NCBI GenBank assembly: GCA_017481825.1
Contig: JAFUOR010000049.1
Span: 1-48,148, forward strand
DNA: 48,148 nucleotides
Direction of reading: 5' to 3'
From: Clostridia bacterium
Lineage (GTDB): Bacteria; Bacillota; Clostridia; Christensenellales; Aristaeellaceae
In this document: positions 25,292 to 33,389 of the stretch, piece after piece
How positions within the stretch are numbered: the stretch's first letter is position 1
Layout: each line of letters starts with the position of its first letter
Program-made: the position numbers and the translations under genes
The notes under the pieces: model-generated
What the model was told of the DNA's origin: nothing
Seen by the model: only the letters and a program-made list of their open reading frames with translations
The model's database searches: none

Positions 25292-25738
25292 ATGATCGCA
25301 CTGGCATGTGACCACACCGGTATTGAGATGAAGAAGGAGATCATGAAGCTCCTGGACGAGATGGGCCTGGAATGGAAGGACTTCGGCACCAACGAGGCGG
25401 TTTCCTGTGATTACCCCGTGTACGGCTACCGCGCGGCCAGGGCTGTGGCGGAGGGGGAGTGTGACCGGGGCATCCTCATCTGCGGCACGGGCATCGGCAT
25501 CAGCATCGCCGCCAGCAAGGTCAAGGGCATCCGCGTGTGCACCTGCTCGGATGTGTACAGCGCCGAGCTCTCCAAGCGTCACAACAATTCCCAGATTCTG
25601 GCTATGGGTGCCCGCGTCGTGGGCGTCGATCTGGCCAAGATGATCGCCCGGCACTGGCTCACCGCCGAGTTTGAGGGCGGCCGTCACCAGCGCCGCGTGG
25701 ATATGATCACCGCCATCGAGAACGGCGAGGAGCTCTGA
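25292..25738 (+). CDS. rpiB: RpiB/LacAB-family sugar-phosphate isomerase
   Basis: 148 residues, RBS GGGGAGGG. Interconverts ribose 5-phosphate and ribulose 5-phosphate (or a related aldose/ketose phosphate) in the cytoplasm. Family landmarks: ACDHTGIEMK at the start, the catalytic Cys in ICGTGIGISIAASK and the His in KRHNNSQILAMGARV. Standard length. RpiB versus allose- or galactose-phosphate isomerase cannot be told from sequence. Single-gene unit with its own terminator. Confidence 0.93.
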   Translation: MIALACDHTGIEMKKEIMKLLDEMGLEWKDFGTNEAVSCDYPVYGYRAARAVAEGECDRGILICGTGIGISIAASKVKGIRVCTCSDVYSAELSKRHNNSQILAMGARVVGVDLAKMIARHWLTAEFEGGRHQRRVDMITAIENGEEL

Positions 25739-25773
25739 GCAGCTGCCGCTGACCTTTAGGAATTCAGAAATAT

Positions 25774-25810
25774 AACAGGCGATATTCGTTATGGGTGTCG
25801 CCTGTTTTTT
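25774..25810 (+). terminator. Intrinsic terminator of rpiB
   Basis: AACAGGCGA (25774-25782) pairs with TCGCCTGTT (25798-25806), followed by TTTT; 35 bases after the stop. Confidence 0.88.
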
Positions 25811-25903
25811 CCATTGGAGCGCCAGGGGACGATTTTTGATTGTTTTTTCGGTGAACCGTTCGTACAAAGCGGACATTTCCTGCCCAAATCCGCCATCTGG
25901 CGC

Positions 25904-25932
25904 TTGATTTCACTGCGTAATAATGGTAGAAT
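25904..25932 (+). promoter_or_regulatory. Promoter of the exopolysaccharide operon
   Basis: TTGATT (25904-25909), 17-base spacer, TAGAAT (25927-25932) with a TGG extension. The leader to the first start codon is only about 50 bases, too short for a cyclic di-GMP riboswitch. Confidence 0.75.
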
Positions 25933-25990
25933 TAAAATGACGCGCTGTGACGAATCATCCGGCGCCCAGCACACCAGAAGGAGAACACCT

Positions 25991-27301
25991 ATGACCAAGC
26001 GCAAGCGTTCGTCCTCGTTGGATTTCCGACGATTTTCCAATGTGGCCGATTTCGCCCAGGTGATGCTCAACTATCACTTTAAGGATGCCCAGCGCCACTT
26101 TGATCATGTCAAGCACATCACCAAGCTGCTGTGCCTGCAGTATAACGACATGCACCGCGCGCATCCGCTGCCCGAGCATGATCTGATGCTGATCTTCGCC
26201 GGTGCTGCCCTGCATGATATCGGTCTGATCTCCATCCCCGACAGCATGCTCAACCACAAGGGCCCCCTGACGCCCGAGCAGCGTAAGCTCTACGAGGAGC
26301 ATGCCCGCACCGGCGCGGCGATCATCGATCAGATGGCGGGTATCTACCGCCTGTCCAGGCATGAGAAGGAAATCCTCCGCAACATCTGCCTGTACCATCA
26401 TGAGCGCTACGACGGGGGCGGCTATCCCGAAGGACTCAAGGGGGACGAAATCCCGCTGTATGCCCAGATCGTCTCCATTGCGGAGGTCTACGATTCTCTC
26501 ACCGCGGACAATTACAGCGAGCCCCGCTCCCACGAGGAGGCGATGAACCTCATCCGCCGGGGCGAGTGCGGCGCCTTCAACCCCATGCTGCTGGAGTGCA
26601 TGGAGCGGGCCTCCTGCGATATGCAGGCCCTGCTGGAATGCGCCACCAACGATGAGCGCATCACCCTTTTGCAAAACACGTACAGCATCAACCGGCGCTC
26701 CTACTGGATTCAGAAGCGGATCCTGGATGTGACCGTCTCCGCGCTGGCCCTCGTGGTGCTTTCACCCCTGCTTTTGCTTATCGCCCTGGCTGTGTTCATC
26801 GATGATCCCCACGGCAGCCCCATCTTCTGCCAGACGAGGGTCGGGCGGCATAAAAAGCTGTTTACCATCTACAAATTCCGCACCATGCATGTGGATGCGG
26901 AGGAGCGCCGGGCGGAACTGGAGACGCTCAATGAGAAGGACGGCCCGGTCTTCAAGATCGCCAACGATCCGCGTATCACGCGGCTGGGAGGCTTCCTGCG
27001 CCGCACCAGCCTGGATGAACTGCCCCAGCTCTTCAACGTCCTCAAGGGGGATATGACCCTGGTGGGCCCCCGCCCGCCCCTGCCCAGCGAGGTGGCCCAG
27101 TACAGCCGCTATGCCGAGATGCGCCTGAGCGTCACCCCGGGGCTGACCTGCATCTGGCAGGTGCAGCCTCACCGCGACGACATCCGCTTTGACCAGTGGG
27201 TGGATATGGACATCGCCTACATCGGCACCCGGTCCATGCGCCATGACCTGAAGCTGCTGTTTCAAACGGTGATGGCGGTGCTGCGCCGCTCGGGCTCCTG
27301 A
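25991..27301 (+). CDS. HD-GYP domain fused to initiating sugar-phosphate transferase (WcaJ/PglC type)
   Basis: 436 residues from ATG at 25991 (AAGGAG seven bases upstream); longer in-frame starts lack an RBS. Residues 15-215 are an HD-GYP domain: HFDHV (36-40), HD at 75-76 (ALHDIGLISIP), HH at 136-137, and DGGGYPEGLKGDEIP (141-155). HD-GYP proteins hydrolyse or bind cyclic di-GMP. Residues 238-436 are a polyprenyl-phosphate sugar-phosphate transferase: membrane segment 247-270, KFRTMH (295-300), LDELPQLFNVLKGDMTLVGPRP (341-362). This enzyme puts the first sugar on undecaprenyl phosphate at the inner face of the membrane. First gene of the operon; the fusion puts the cyclic di-GMP domain directly on the committing step. 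Both halves look intact. Confidence 0.92.
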   Translation: MTKRKRSSSLDFRRFSNVADFAQVMLNYHFKDAQRHFDHVKHITKLLCLQYNDMHRAHPLPEHDLMLIFAGAALHDIGLISIPDSMLNHKGPLTPEQRKLYEEHARTGAAIIDQMAGIYRLSRHEKEILRNICLYHHERYDGGGYPEGLKGDEIPLYAQIVSIAEVYDSLTADNYSEPRSHEEAMNLIRRGECGAFNPMLLECMERASCDMQALLECATNDERITLLQNTYSINRRSYWIQKRILDVTVSALALVVLSPLLLLIALAVFIDDPHGSPIFCQTRVGRHKKLFTIYKFRTMHVDAEERRAELETLNEKDGPVFKIANDPRITRLGGFLRRTSLDELPQLFNVLKGDMTLVGPRPPLPSEVAQYSRYAEMRLSVTPGLTCIWQVQPHRDDIRFDQWVDMDIAYIGTRSMRHDLKLLFQTVMAVLRRSGS

Positions 27302-27346
27302 TGTTTCTGCTGAATCAACAAACTTGTATTGTGGAGATATGGTGAA

Positions 27347-28918
27347 ATGAGTAAGGTTTTTCTTGCCGCCGTGTTTGTCTTTGTCCTGTGTGGCGCGCTG
27401 CTGATCGCCATGGCGCCGGATGTGATTTCGCTGCTGTTTGTGGTGGTCATGTGCGTGATCGTGCTGCTGGGCCTTGTCTTCGGCCTGCTGCCCTGCTCCA
27501 ATTTCGGCCAGGGCTTCAAGCAGGGCCGCAGGAGCGTGCGCCGCATCGGCGGGGTCACCTCCAACGACCACTGGCTTGTGCTGCAGCAGTCGGAGCGCCT
27601 CTTTCACTACCAGCCCCTGGCGGAGCTCTTTAAGGATTACATGGAGAAGGCCAACCGCCAGTACGCCCAGGAGGAGATCATCAGCGATATCGACACCATG
27701 ATCAATGAGGACTCCCTGGCCGTGCGCTGCTGGCACAGCGCGTGTCTGCAGATTCCCGGCACCCTGACCGGTCTTGGCCTGCTGGGCACCTTCCTGGGCC
27801 TGATCCTGGGTATCTCCAGCATCGGCTTCAGCTCCGTGGATGCGGCGCTCAACAGCGTGGAGACCCTGCTGGGTGGTATTGAGGTCGCCTTCTACACCTC
27901 CGTGGCGGGCGTGATCCTCTCCATCGTCTACAACCTGGTCAACAGGCTGCTGTGGAACACCACCGTGCGCGAGATGGAACTGTTCCTCTACGATTTCCAC
28001 ACCTACATCATGCCCTCGGCCGAGGAGCAGGGCCGCGCCTTCCAGCACAGGAGCATCAAGGCCATCCTGGAGCGCCTGGACCGCCTGCCCAAGAATGGCT
28101 TTGGCGCCGCTGCTGCGCAGGAGAACGCCAAGTCCGGCAACGAGCAGTCCGTCATGCTCAAGGTGCAGGACGCCATCCGCAATGGCGAGTTCTGCTTCTA
28201 CCTTCTGCCCCGCTGCAACCTCATGAGCCGTGAGATCGTGGGCGCGGAGGCGCTGATCCGCTGGAACCACAGCGAGATCGGTCTGCTGGAGCCCTCCTCC
28301 TTCATGGATGTGGTGGAGAAGAACGGCTTCATCGCCCGGCTGGATCAGTACATCTGGGAGGAGATATTCAAGACCATCCGCGGCTGGATTGACGCCGGCA
28401 TCCGCCCCCTGCCCGTGTCGGTGAACGTCTCCGGTACGGACGTGCTGGCCTTTGACGTGCCCGCCTTCTTCAAGAAGATGCTGGAGAAGTACCGCATCCC
28501 CCCGTGCTATATTGAAATTGAAATCAACGAGACGAGTTACCTGCGCAACGGCCGCATCATTCTGGAGGCCGAGGAGGCGCTGCGTGCCCAGGGCTTCCGC
28601 GTGGTGATGGACAGCTTCGACGGCGATTTCCTGGCCGTGAGAGCCACCGGCGCCAACCCCGACGCCTACAAGCTCAGCGTCGGCAAGCAGAAGGAGAACA
28701 TCGCCCAGGTCTTCGCCCACGCAAGGGCGCAGCACATCACCCTGTGGGCCAACCGCATCGAGTCCATGGAGCAGCTGACCGAGCTGCGCCGCGCGGGCTG
28801 TGCCGAGGGCCAGGGCTATGTGCTGCATGCGCCGCTGTCGGTGGATGATTTCCTCGAGGTGACCAAGCGCAGCAAGGGCGAGAAGACCAACGCGTCCCAG
28901 ACCGCGCAGGAGAATTGA
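27347..28918 (+). CDS. MotA/ExbB-like proton-channel subunit fused to a degenerate EAL domain
   Basis: 523 residues from ATG at 27347. Four membrane spans: about 5-25, 28-48, 133-157 and 176-198, with a cytoplasmic insert between spans 2 and 3, the MotA/ExbB/TolQ/ZorA layout. The hallmark region is PGTLTGLGLLGTFLGLILGI (137-156) and GGIEVAFYTSVAGVILSIVY (176-195). An EAL domain follows at about 272-505: EALIRW (301-306), Asn in NVSG, Glu in IEINET, Lys in YKLS, Glu in RIES and QGY are kept, but DDFGTG is DSFDGD (422-427), so a metal-binding Asp and loop 6 are lost. The domain is more likely a cyclic di-GMP receptor than an enzyme. Lies 45 bases after the HD-GYP fusion and 10 before its presumed stator partner. 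Confidence 0.85.
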   Translation: MSKVFLAAVFVFVLCGALLIAMAPDVISLLFVVVMCVIVLLGLVFGLLPCSNFGQGFKQGRRSVRRIGGVTSNDHWLVLQQSERLFHYQPLAELFKDYMEKANRQYAQEEIISDIDTMINEDSLAVRCWHSACLQIPGTLTGLGLLGTFLGLILGISSIGFSSVDAALNSVETLLGGIEVAFYTSVAGVILSIVYNLVNRLLWNTTVREMELFLYDFHTYIMPSAEEQGRAFQHRSIKAILERLDRLPKNGFGAAAAQENAKSGNEQSVMLKVQDAIRNGEFCFYLLPRCNLMSREIVGAEALIRWNHSEIGLLEPSSFMDVVEKNGFIARLDQYIWEEIFKTIRGWIDAGIRPLPVSVNVSGTDVLAFDVPAFFKKMLEKYRIPPCYIEIEINETSYLRNGRIILEAEEALRAQGFRVVMDSFDGDFLAVRATGANPDAYKLSVGKQKENIAQVFAHARAQHITLWANRIESMEQLTELRRAGCAEGQGYVLHAPLSVDDFLEVTKRSKGEKTNASQTAQEN

Positions 28919-28928
28919 GGGCTGAGCG

Positions 28929-30557
28929 ATGAAGAAAAACACTGAGGAGATCAGCTACTGGCAGTCATTTACCGATATTCTCTCGTCCCTCCTGCTGGTG
29001 GTCATGCTGGTGACCGTGCTGCTGATCCTGTATCTGATGCACGCCCCGGAGGAGGAATGGACGGGCTATGGCGACTATACCGCCACGCCCGTGCTGACGG
29101 TGACGCCCGAGTTTGGCGACGGCGACTTTGACGAGGGCGACGACGGCGATGGCGGCGGCTCCTGGCACACCCCCACGCCGGAAATGTGGGTCAGCCCCAC
29201 CCCCACTGTGACCATCACGCCCACGCCCACCCCCTATAACCCGGCGGGCGGCGGCTATGGCTACGGCTATGACGAGGCCAACAAGGCCGCGGTCTACGCC
29301 ATGATTGTGGACAACGAGACCGACCGCGTCATCCCCAAGGATGGCATCATCTTCGAGCTCTTCGACGTTTCCGACGTCCGCCAGACGCTCAATACCTACT
29401 ATCCCGAAAAGGTCTGGTACCACGAGTTCACCACCACCGAGGCCGGCACCTTCTTCCTGCCGGAGAAGGTGGCCATCAAGCAGTACTACTTCCGCGCGCT
29501 CAACGCCCCCGAGGGCTATGACGACGCTGAGGATGTGTACTTCACCCTCGATGAGGCCTACGACTGGCCCGCGCCCTATGTGGTGCGCATTCCCTTTGAG
29601 CCCTCCAAGAATGTCATCAACGTCCAGATGACCGACGCGGATACCGAGGAGAACGTCGGCTACGGCACCTTCCGGGTCGTGGCGGCGGAGGATATCATCA
29701 CTCCTGACGGCACGCTGCGCTACGCCAAGGGCGAGGTGGCGGACACCATCGTCTGCGATGCGGAGGGCAAGGGCCAGAGCATCGAGCTGTACCTGGGCCA
29801 GTACACCGTGATGCAGGAGACCATCCCTGACTACTACGCCGGCCTTGCCAGCAGCGATACCGTGGATGTGCGCAAGAAGGACGCGACCTTTGACACGGCT
29901 GTGTACCTGAATTACAGCTGCCGCAAGACCGCGATGATCCTCACCGCCCGGGACGAGCTGTATCCCAACCGGGTGCTGGAGGGCGCGGAGTTCGCCGTGT
30001 ACCGCGAGGGCAGCGAACTGAACGTCCAGACCATGACCACCGACGGGCTGGGCCAGCTGATCCTGACCGACCTGGAGAAGGACAGCGTGTACCACATCCG
30101 TCAGATTTCGACGCTGGAGGATTACAACTTCCCCGAGGAGGAATACACCTTCACCGTCACCGAGCGCGGCCATATCGACGAGCAGGCCGTATCCAGCATG
30201 GATGTGAACAACTACATCGTGCGCGTGGCCTTTGCCGCAGTGGATGCGCTGATGCGCAGCAGCTTCTCGGATATCAGCATGGGTCTGTACGATGAAGCGG
30301 GCAGCCCCGTGCAGCTGTGGACGACCAGCGCCATGCGCCAGACCCTGGAGGGCCTTGCCCCCGGCAGGTACTCCCTGGTGGTGGATGGCGACATGACCCA
30401 GCAGAAGTCCGTCACCGTGGAGGATGGCGCGCAGCTGCAGGTGTATGAGTACGCCCTGTGGTCCGGCACGGATACGATCATCGTCGTGTGCGCCGTGGCC
30501 GGCCTGTGCCTGCTGATCGCCATTGTGGTGCGCGTCCGCAAGGGCAAGAAAAACTGA
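28929..30557 (+). CDS. MotB/ExbD-like N-terminal span with extracellular Cna-B/SpaA-like domains
   Basis: 542 residues. The N terminus SYWQSFTDILSSLLLVV (9-25) closely recalls the MotB plug-span region (SWxxxYADILTLLL): Asp16 stands where MotB has its proton-carrying Asp. After the span (about 17-37) comes a Pro/Thr/Gly/Asp-rich stretch (43-115, repeats of PTP and YG), then three or four beta-sandwich modules of Cna-B/SpaA type (about 120-225, 228-325, 333-430, 432-508; typical phrases GTFRVV, GAEFAVYREG, LEGLAPGRYSLVV), and a second span (515-537) with a basic tail. It has no OmpA-type peptidoglycan-binding domain, so what it pushes against or touches outside is unknown. Partner of the preceding MotA-like protein by position and architecture. 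Confidence 0.75.
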   Translation: MKKNTEEISYWQSFTDILSSLLLVVMLVTVLLILYLMHAPEEEWTGYGDYTATPVLTVTPEFGDGDFDEGDDGDGGGSWHTPTPEMWVSPTPTVTITPTPTPYNPAGGGYGYGYDEANKAAVYAMIVDNETDRVIPKDGIIFELFDVSDVRQTLNTYYPEKVWYHEFTTTEAGTFFLPEKVAIKQYYFRALNAPEGYDDAEDVYFTLDEAYDWPAPYVVRIPFEPSKNVINVQMTDADTEENVGYGTFRVVAAEDIITPDGTLRYAKGEVADTIVCDAEGKGQSIELYLGQYTVMQETIPDYYAGLASSDTVDVRKKDATFDTAVYLNYSCRKTAMILTARDELYPNRVLEGAEFAVYREGSELNVQTMTTDGLGQLILTDLEKDSVYHIRQISTLEDYNFPEEEYTFTVTERGHIDEQAVSSMDVNNYIVRVAFAAVDALMRSSFSDISMGLYDEAGSPVQLWTTSAMRQTLEGLAPGRYSLVVDGDMTQQKSVTVEDGAQLQVYEYALWSGTDTIIVVCAVAGLCLLIAIVVRVRKGKKN

Positions 30558-30581
30558 TGCAACGATAGGGAGTGAGTGTTA

Positions 30582-32000
30582 GTGAACAGTTCTTCGTCCA
30601 TTCAGCTCCGCCTGGGCGATCTGCTCCATGCGATTGCGAAGAATAAAAAGATGATCCTGATGATGACGATCGCCGGTCTGGTCATCGGTATCGCGCTGTC
30701 CGCCCTTTCCTTCCTCCGGGGGGAGATGGCCAAGCAGTACCTGATCACCGCCTCCGCGGTCATCACGTCGGAAAACGGCGGCGGCAACTATCCCGCCAGC
30801 AACGCCAGCTATCCCCGCAATGAGGATATCACCATCGCCAACAACATGGTGGATTCGGCCATCTACGTGCTGCAGAGCGATCTGTCGCTCAACACCCTGA
30901 TCACCCAGATGGACCTCATCGGCATTACCCCCAAGGATATCAGCAACAACCTGGCCCTGAAGCAGTACGGCACGACCCGCATCATCGAGATGTCGCTGTA
31001 CTGGCGCAGCGCCGAGGAGGGCGTGAAAATCCTGCAGACCCTGACCGCCCAGGCCAAGGAGCTCTTCCAGGAGACCCTGGGCATCGGCGGCATGACCGTC
31101 ATCAACGAGCCCACCTCCAAGTACCTCATCGGCGGCAGCCTCAATGCCTCCATCTGGGTGTACATGACCATGATCGGCCTGATCCTGGGCGTGTGCATCA
31201 GCGCGCTGCAGATTCTCATCCAGCCCACGCTGACCAACGTGCGCGATGTGAACACCCTCTTTGGCCTGGAGACCCTGGGCACCATCCCCGATGATGCGGG
31301 CTGGTTCGGCCAGAGCAAGGTGTCCCTGACCTCCAGCGGCGCGGGGAGCGAGATCGTCGAGGAGCTCTCCTCCACGGCGCACATCCTGCGCAACCGTCTG
31401 GGCTCGGGCGTGCACAAGTGCATCTACGTCACCTCCGCGTCCCACAACGAGGGCAAGACCGTCGTGGCGGCCAACCTGGCCGTGGCCCTGTCCGACCTGG
31501 GCTATCGCGTGCTGCTGATCGACTTCGACTTCCGCAATCCCACCCTGGGCAGCATGTTCCTGGATACGGTGGAATACGAGCGCTCCCTCAACGCGCTCTA
31601 TCGCGGCGATATCAACGAGACCGAGGCCATCACCACCCTCACGGGCTATCTGGATCTGCTGCCCACGGTGGTGGAGCGCCGCGGCATCATGATGGACGAG
31701 ACGACCATGAACCTGGTCAAGCGTCTGGCCCAGAACTACGACTACGTGCTGATGGACACCCCGCCCGTGGGCATGGTGGCCGACGCCATGAGCCTGAATC
31801 AGGTGGCCGACAGCGTGCTGTTCGTCGTGCGCTATGACTCGGCAACCATCCCCGTCATCCGTGACGCCCTGGAGCGCCTGGACAAGTCCGGCACCCGCGT
31901 GGTGGGCTGCGTGGTCAACGGCGTCTCCACCTCCAGCCGTCGCAGCGAGGATGATACGGACGCCTCCGCCCGCAAGAACGCCAAGGGCAAGAAGAAGTAA
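30582..32000 (+). CDS. Wzz-type chain-length determinant fused to CpsD-like tyrosine-kinase ATPase
   Basis: 472 residues from GTG at 30582 (AGGGAG upstream; a GTG two codons earlier is too close). Spans at about 22-43 and 190-210 enclose an extracellular Wzz domain. The cytoplasmic ATPase has Walker A SHNEGKTVVAANLA, Walker A' LLIDFDFRNP and Walker B YVLMDTPPVG. In BY-kinases this module autophosphorylates on a C-terminal tyrosine cluster and controls polymer length and export. Odd: the C terminus is polar and Lys-rich (ends NAKGKKK) with no tyrosine cluster, so the phosphorylation cycle is probably absent or acts on another protein. Confidence 0.92.
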   Translation: MNSSSSIQLRLGDLLHAIAKNKKMILMMTIAGLVIGIALSALSFLRGEMAKQYLITASAVITSENGGGNYPASNASYPRNEDITIANNMVDSAIYVLQSDLSLNTLITQMDLIGITPKDISNNLALKQYGTTRIIEMSLYWRSAEEGVKILQTLTAQAKELFQETLGIGGMTVINEPTSKYLIGGSLNASIWVYMTMIGLILGVCISALQILIQPTLTNVRDVNTLFGLETLGTIPDDAGWFGQSKVSLTSSGAGSEIVEELSSTAHILRNRLGSGVHKCIYVTSASHNEGKTVVAANLAVALSDLGYRVLLIDFDFRNPTLGSMFLDTVEYERSLNALYRGDINETEAITTLTGYLDLLPTVVERRGIMMDETTMNLVKRLAQNYDYVLMDTPPVGMVADAMSLNQVADSVLFVVRYDSATIPVIRDALERLDKSGTRVVGCVVNGVSTSSRRSEDDTDASARKNAKGKKK

Positions 32001-32026
32001 ACTCCTTTTGCCCTGCAACTGATCAA

Positions 32027-32079
32027 GCCATCGCTGATTGTCATGAGGTGTGCATGCGCCCCGGGCAATCAGCGATGGC
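32027..32079. repeat. Perfect inverted repeat of the ATCGCTGATTG family
   Basis: GCCATCGCTGATTG (32027-32040) and CAATCAGCGATGGC (32066-32079) are perfect inverted copies around 25 bases. It lies inside the exopolysaccharide operon between the chain-length gene and the polymerase gene, ending 17 bases before the polymerase start, so the hairpin could mask or tune translation. Same core as 7320-7429 and 9174-9222. Confidence 0.6.
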
Positions 32080-32096
32080 GTCAAGAGGGGATGTCC

Positions 32097-33374
32097 ATGG
32101 AAGCACGCGCAAGCAGAAAACGCAGCGCTATTGACCTGATCATTATCTTCATATTCCTCAACAGCCTTGGTTTCCCCGGCAACTACACCCGCGTCTTCGG
32201 CGAATGGCTGGGCACGGTGGTGGATTACTGCGCCTTCCTGCTGATGATCGCCGTGATGTTCATGACCAGCGCCAACAACGTGATGGATGTGGTCGTGCTG
32301 GACCTGAGGCGCAAATACATGTCCATCTATCTGCTGGTGGTGGTGCTCTTTGTCAGCTCCATGCTGGTGTCCGTCAGTCCCAGCAAACAGATCATCACCT
32401 GTGTCCGCTTTTCGGTCACGGTTTTATTCACATTGTGGCTGTGCAACCAGTTTTCATTGCAGAGCGTGCTGGAGCGCGTCTATTACGCCCAGATCATCTT
32501 CGTGGCCCTGACGCTGGTGTTCGTGCTGATTTTCCCCGCCTATGTGTACAGGGAGAGCGCCGCCTACGCCGGGGACTTCGTGGGCCTGTACTCCGCCAAG
32601 AACGGCGCGGGTACCGAGCTGGCCTTCGGCGTGATGGTGCAGGTGGTGCTGCTGCGCATGTATGCCCAGCAGAAGGCGCCTGTGTCCCGCCTGTTCATCA
32701 TCTTCCTGGGCCTGCAGACGGTGCTGCTCTTCCTGACCCACAACACCGGCTCGCTGTTCTGCCTGATGGTGCCGGTGGTGTACCTGCTGCAGCTCCAGCC
32801 CAAATGGGGCGTGTCGGGCCGTCTGCCCCTGGGGTGGATGTACGTGGTGGGCAGCGTGGGCTTCCTGATCTTCGCCCTGACCATCATTCCGCTCTTTGAG
32901 CCCCTGCTCAATGCCATCGGCAAGGACGCTACGCTCACCGGCCGCGTGCCTCTGTGGGAGGCGGCCCTGGAGCTTATCATGGGCAACAACACCATCACCG
33001 GTTATGGCTATGCCATGTTCTGGCGCGATGAGGCCGCGGTGGATCTGCTCCACAGCGCCTTTGACGAGTATTCCTTCATGGCCAGCCAGACCTCCGGCGC
33101 GCACAATGTGATTGTCGAGATGCTGCTCAATTCGGGCGTGCTGGGCGTGGGCGTGTTCTTCCTGACCACCCTGGATTCCCTCAAACGCATCCAGGAGCTG
33201 CAGGAGAACCGCTACCTGTGGTGCAGCGCGTTCATCCTCTTCTTCATGGTCTACGGCCTGACCGAGCGCGCCTTCTCCACCCATGAATTCATGACCATGT
33301 TCCTTTTCTTCGCTCTGGGCACCGCCTGCTGCAGGGAGGACGACCAGCCTGCGGAATTCCAGCATCAGGCGTAA
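32097..33374 (+). CDS. O-antigen ligase/Wzy-type polysaccharide polymerase
   Basis: 425 residues; ATG at 32097 is six bases from AGAGGGG, while the ATG at 32091 touches it. About ten to twelve hydrophobic segments and a large extracellular loop with GRVPLWEAALELIMGNNTITGYGYAMFW, the pattern of the Wzy_C/O-antigen ligase superfamily. Joins repeat units exported by the flippase into polymer outside the membrane. Sequence divergence is normal for this family, so polymerase versus ligase rests on context; no LPS genes are present. Confidence 0.85.
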   Translation: MEARASRKRSAIDLIIIFIFLNSLGFPGNYTRVFGEWLGTVVDYCAFLLMIAVMFMTSANNVMDVVVLDLRRKYMSIYLLVVVLFVSSMLVSVSPSKQIITCVRFSVTVLFTLWLCNQFSLQSVLERVYYAQIIFVALTLVFVLIFPAYVYRESAAYAGDFVGLYSAKNGAGTELAFGVMVQVVLLRMYAQQKAPVSRLFIIFLGLQTVLLFLTHNTGSLFCLMVPVVYLLQLQPKWGVSGRLPLGWMYVVGSVGFLIFALTIIPLFEPLLNAIGKDATLTGRVPLWEAALELIMGNNTITGYGYAMFWRDEAAVDLLHSAFDEYSFMASQTSGAHNVIVEMLLNSGVLGVGVFFLTTLDSLKRIQELQENRYLWCSAFILFFMVYGLTERAFSTHEFMTMFLFFALGTACCREDDQPAEFQHQA

Positions 33375-33389
33375 CAGGGGGGATTCGAT

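Noticed and set aside
25933-25990. Cyclic di-GMP riboswitch in the polysaccharide operon leader
   Set aside because: The leader is about 50 bases, shorter than either known class, and lacks their conserved cores.
27347-30557. Zorya-type anti-phage system
   Set aside because: The MotA/MotB-like pair suggests ZorAB, but there is no OmpA-type domain on the MotB-like protein and no ZorC, ZorD or ZorE effector nearby; the neighbours are polysaccharide genes.
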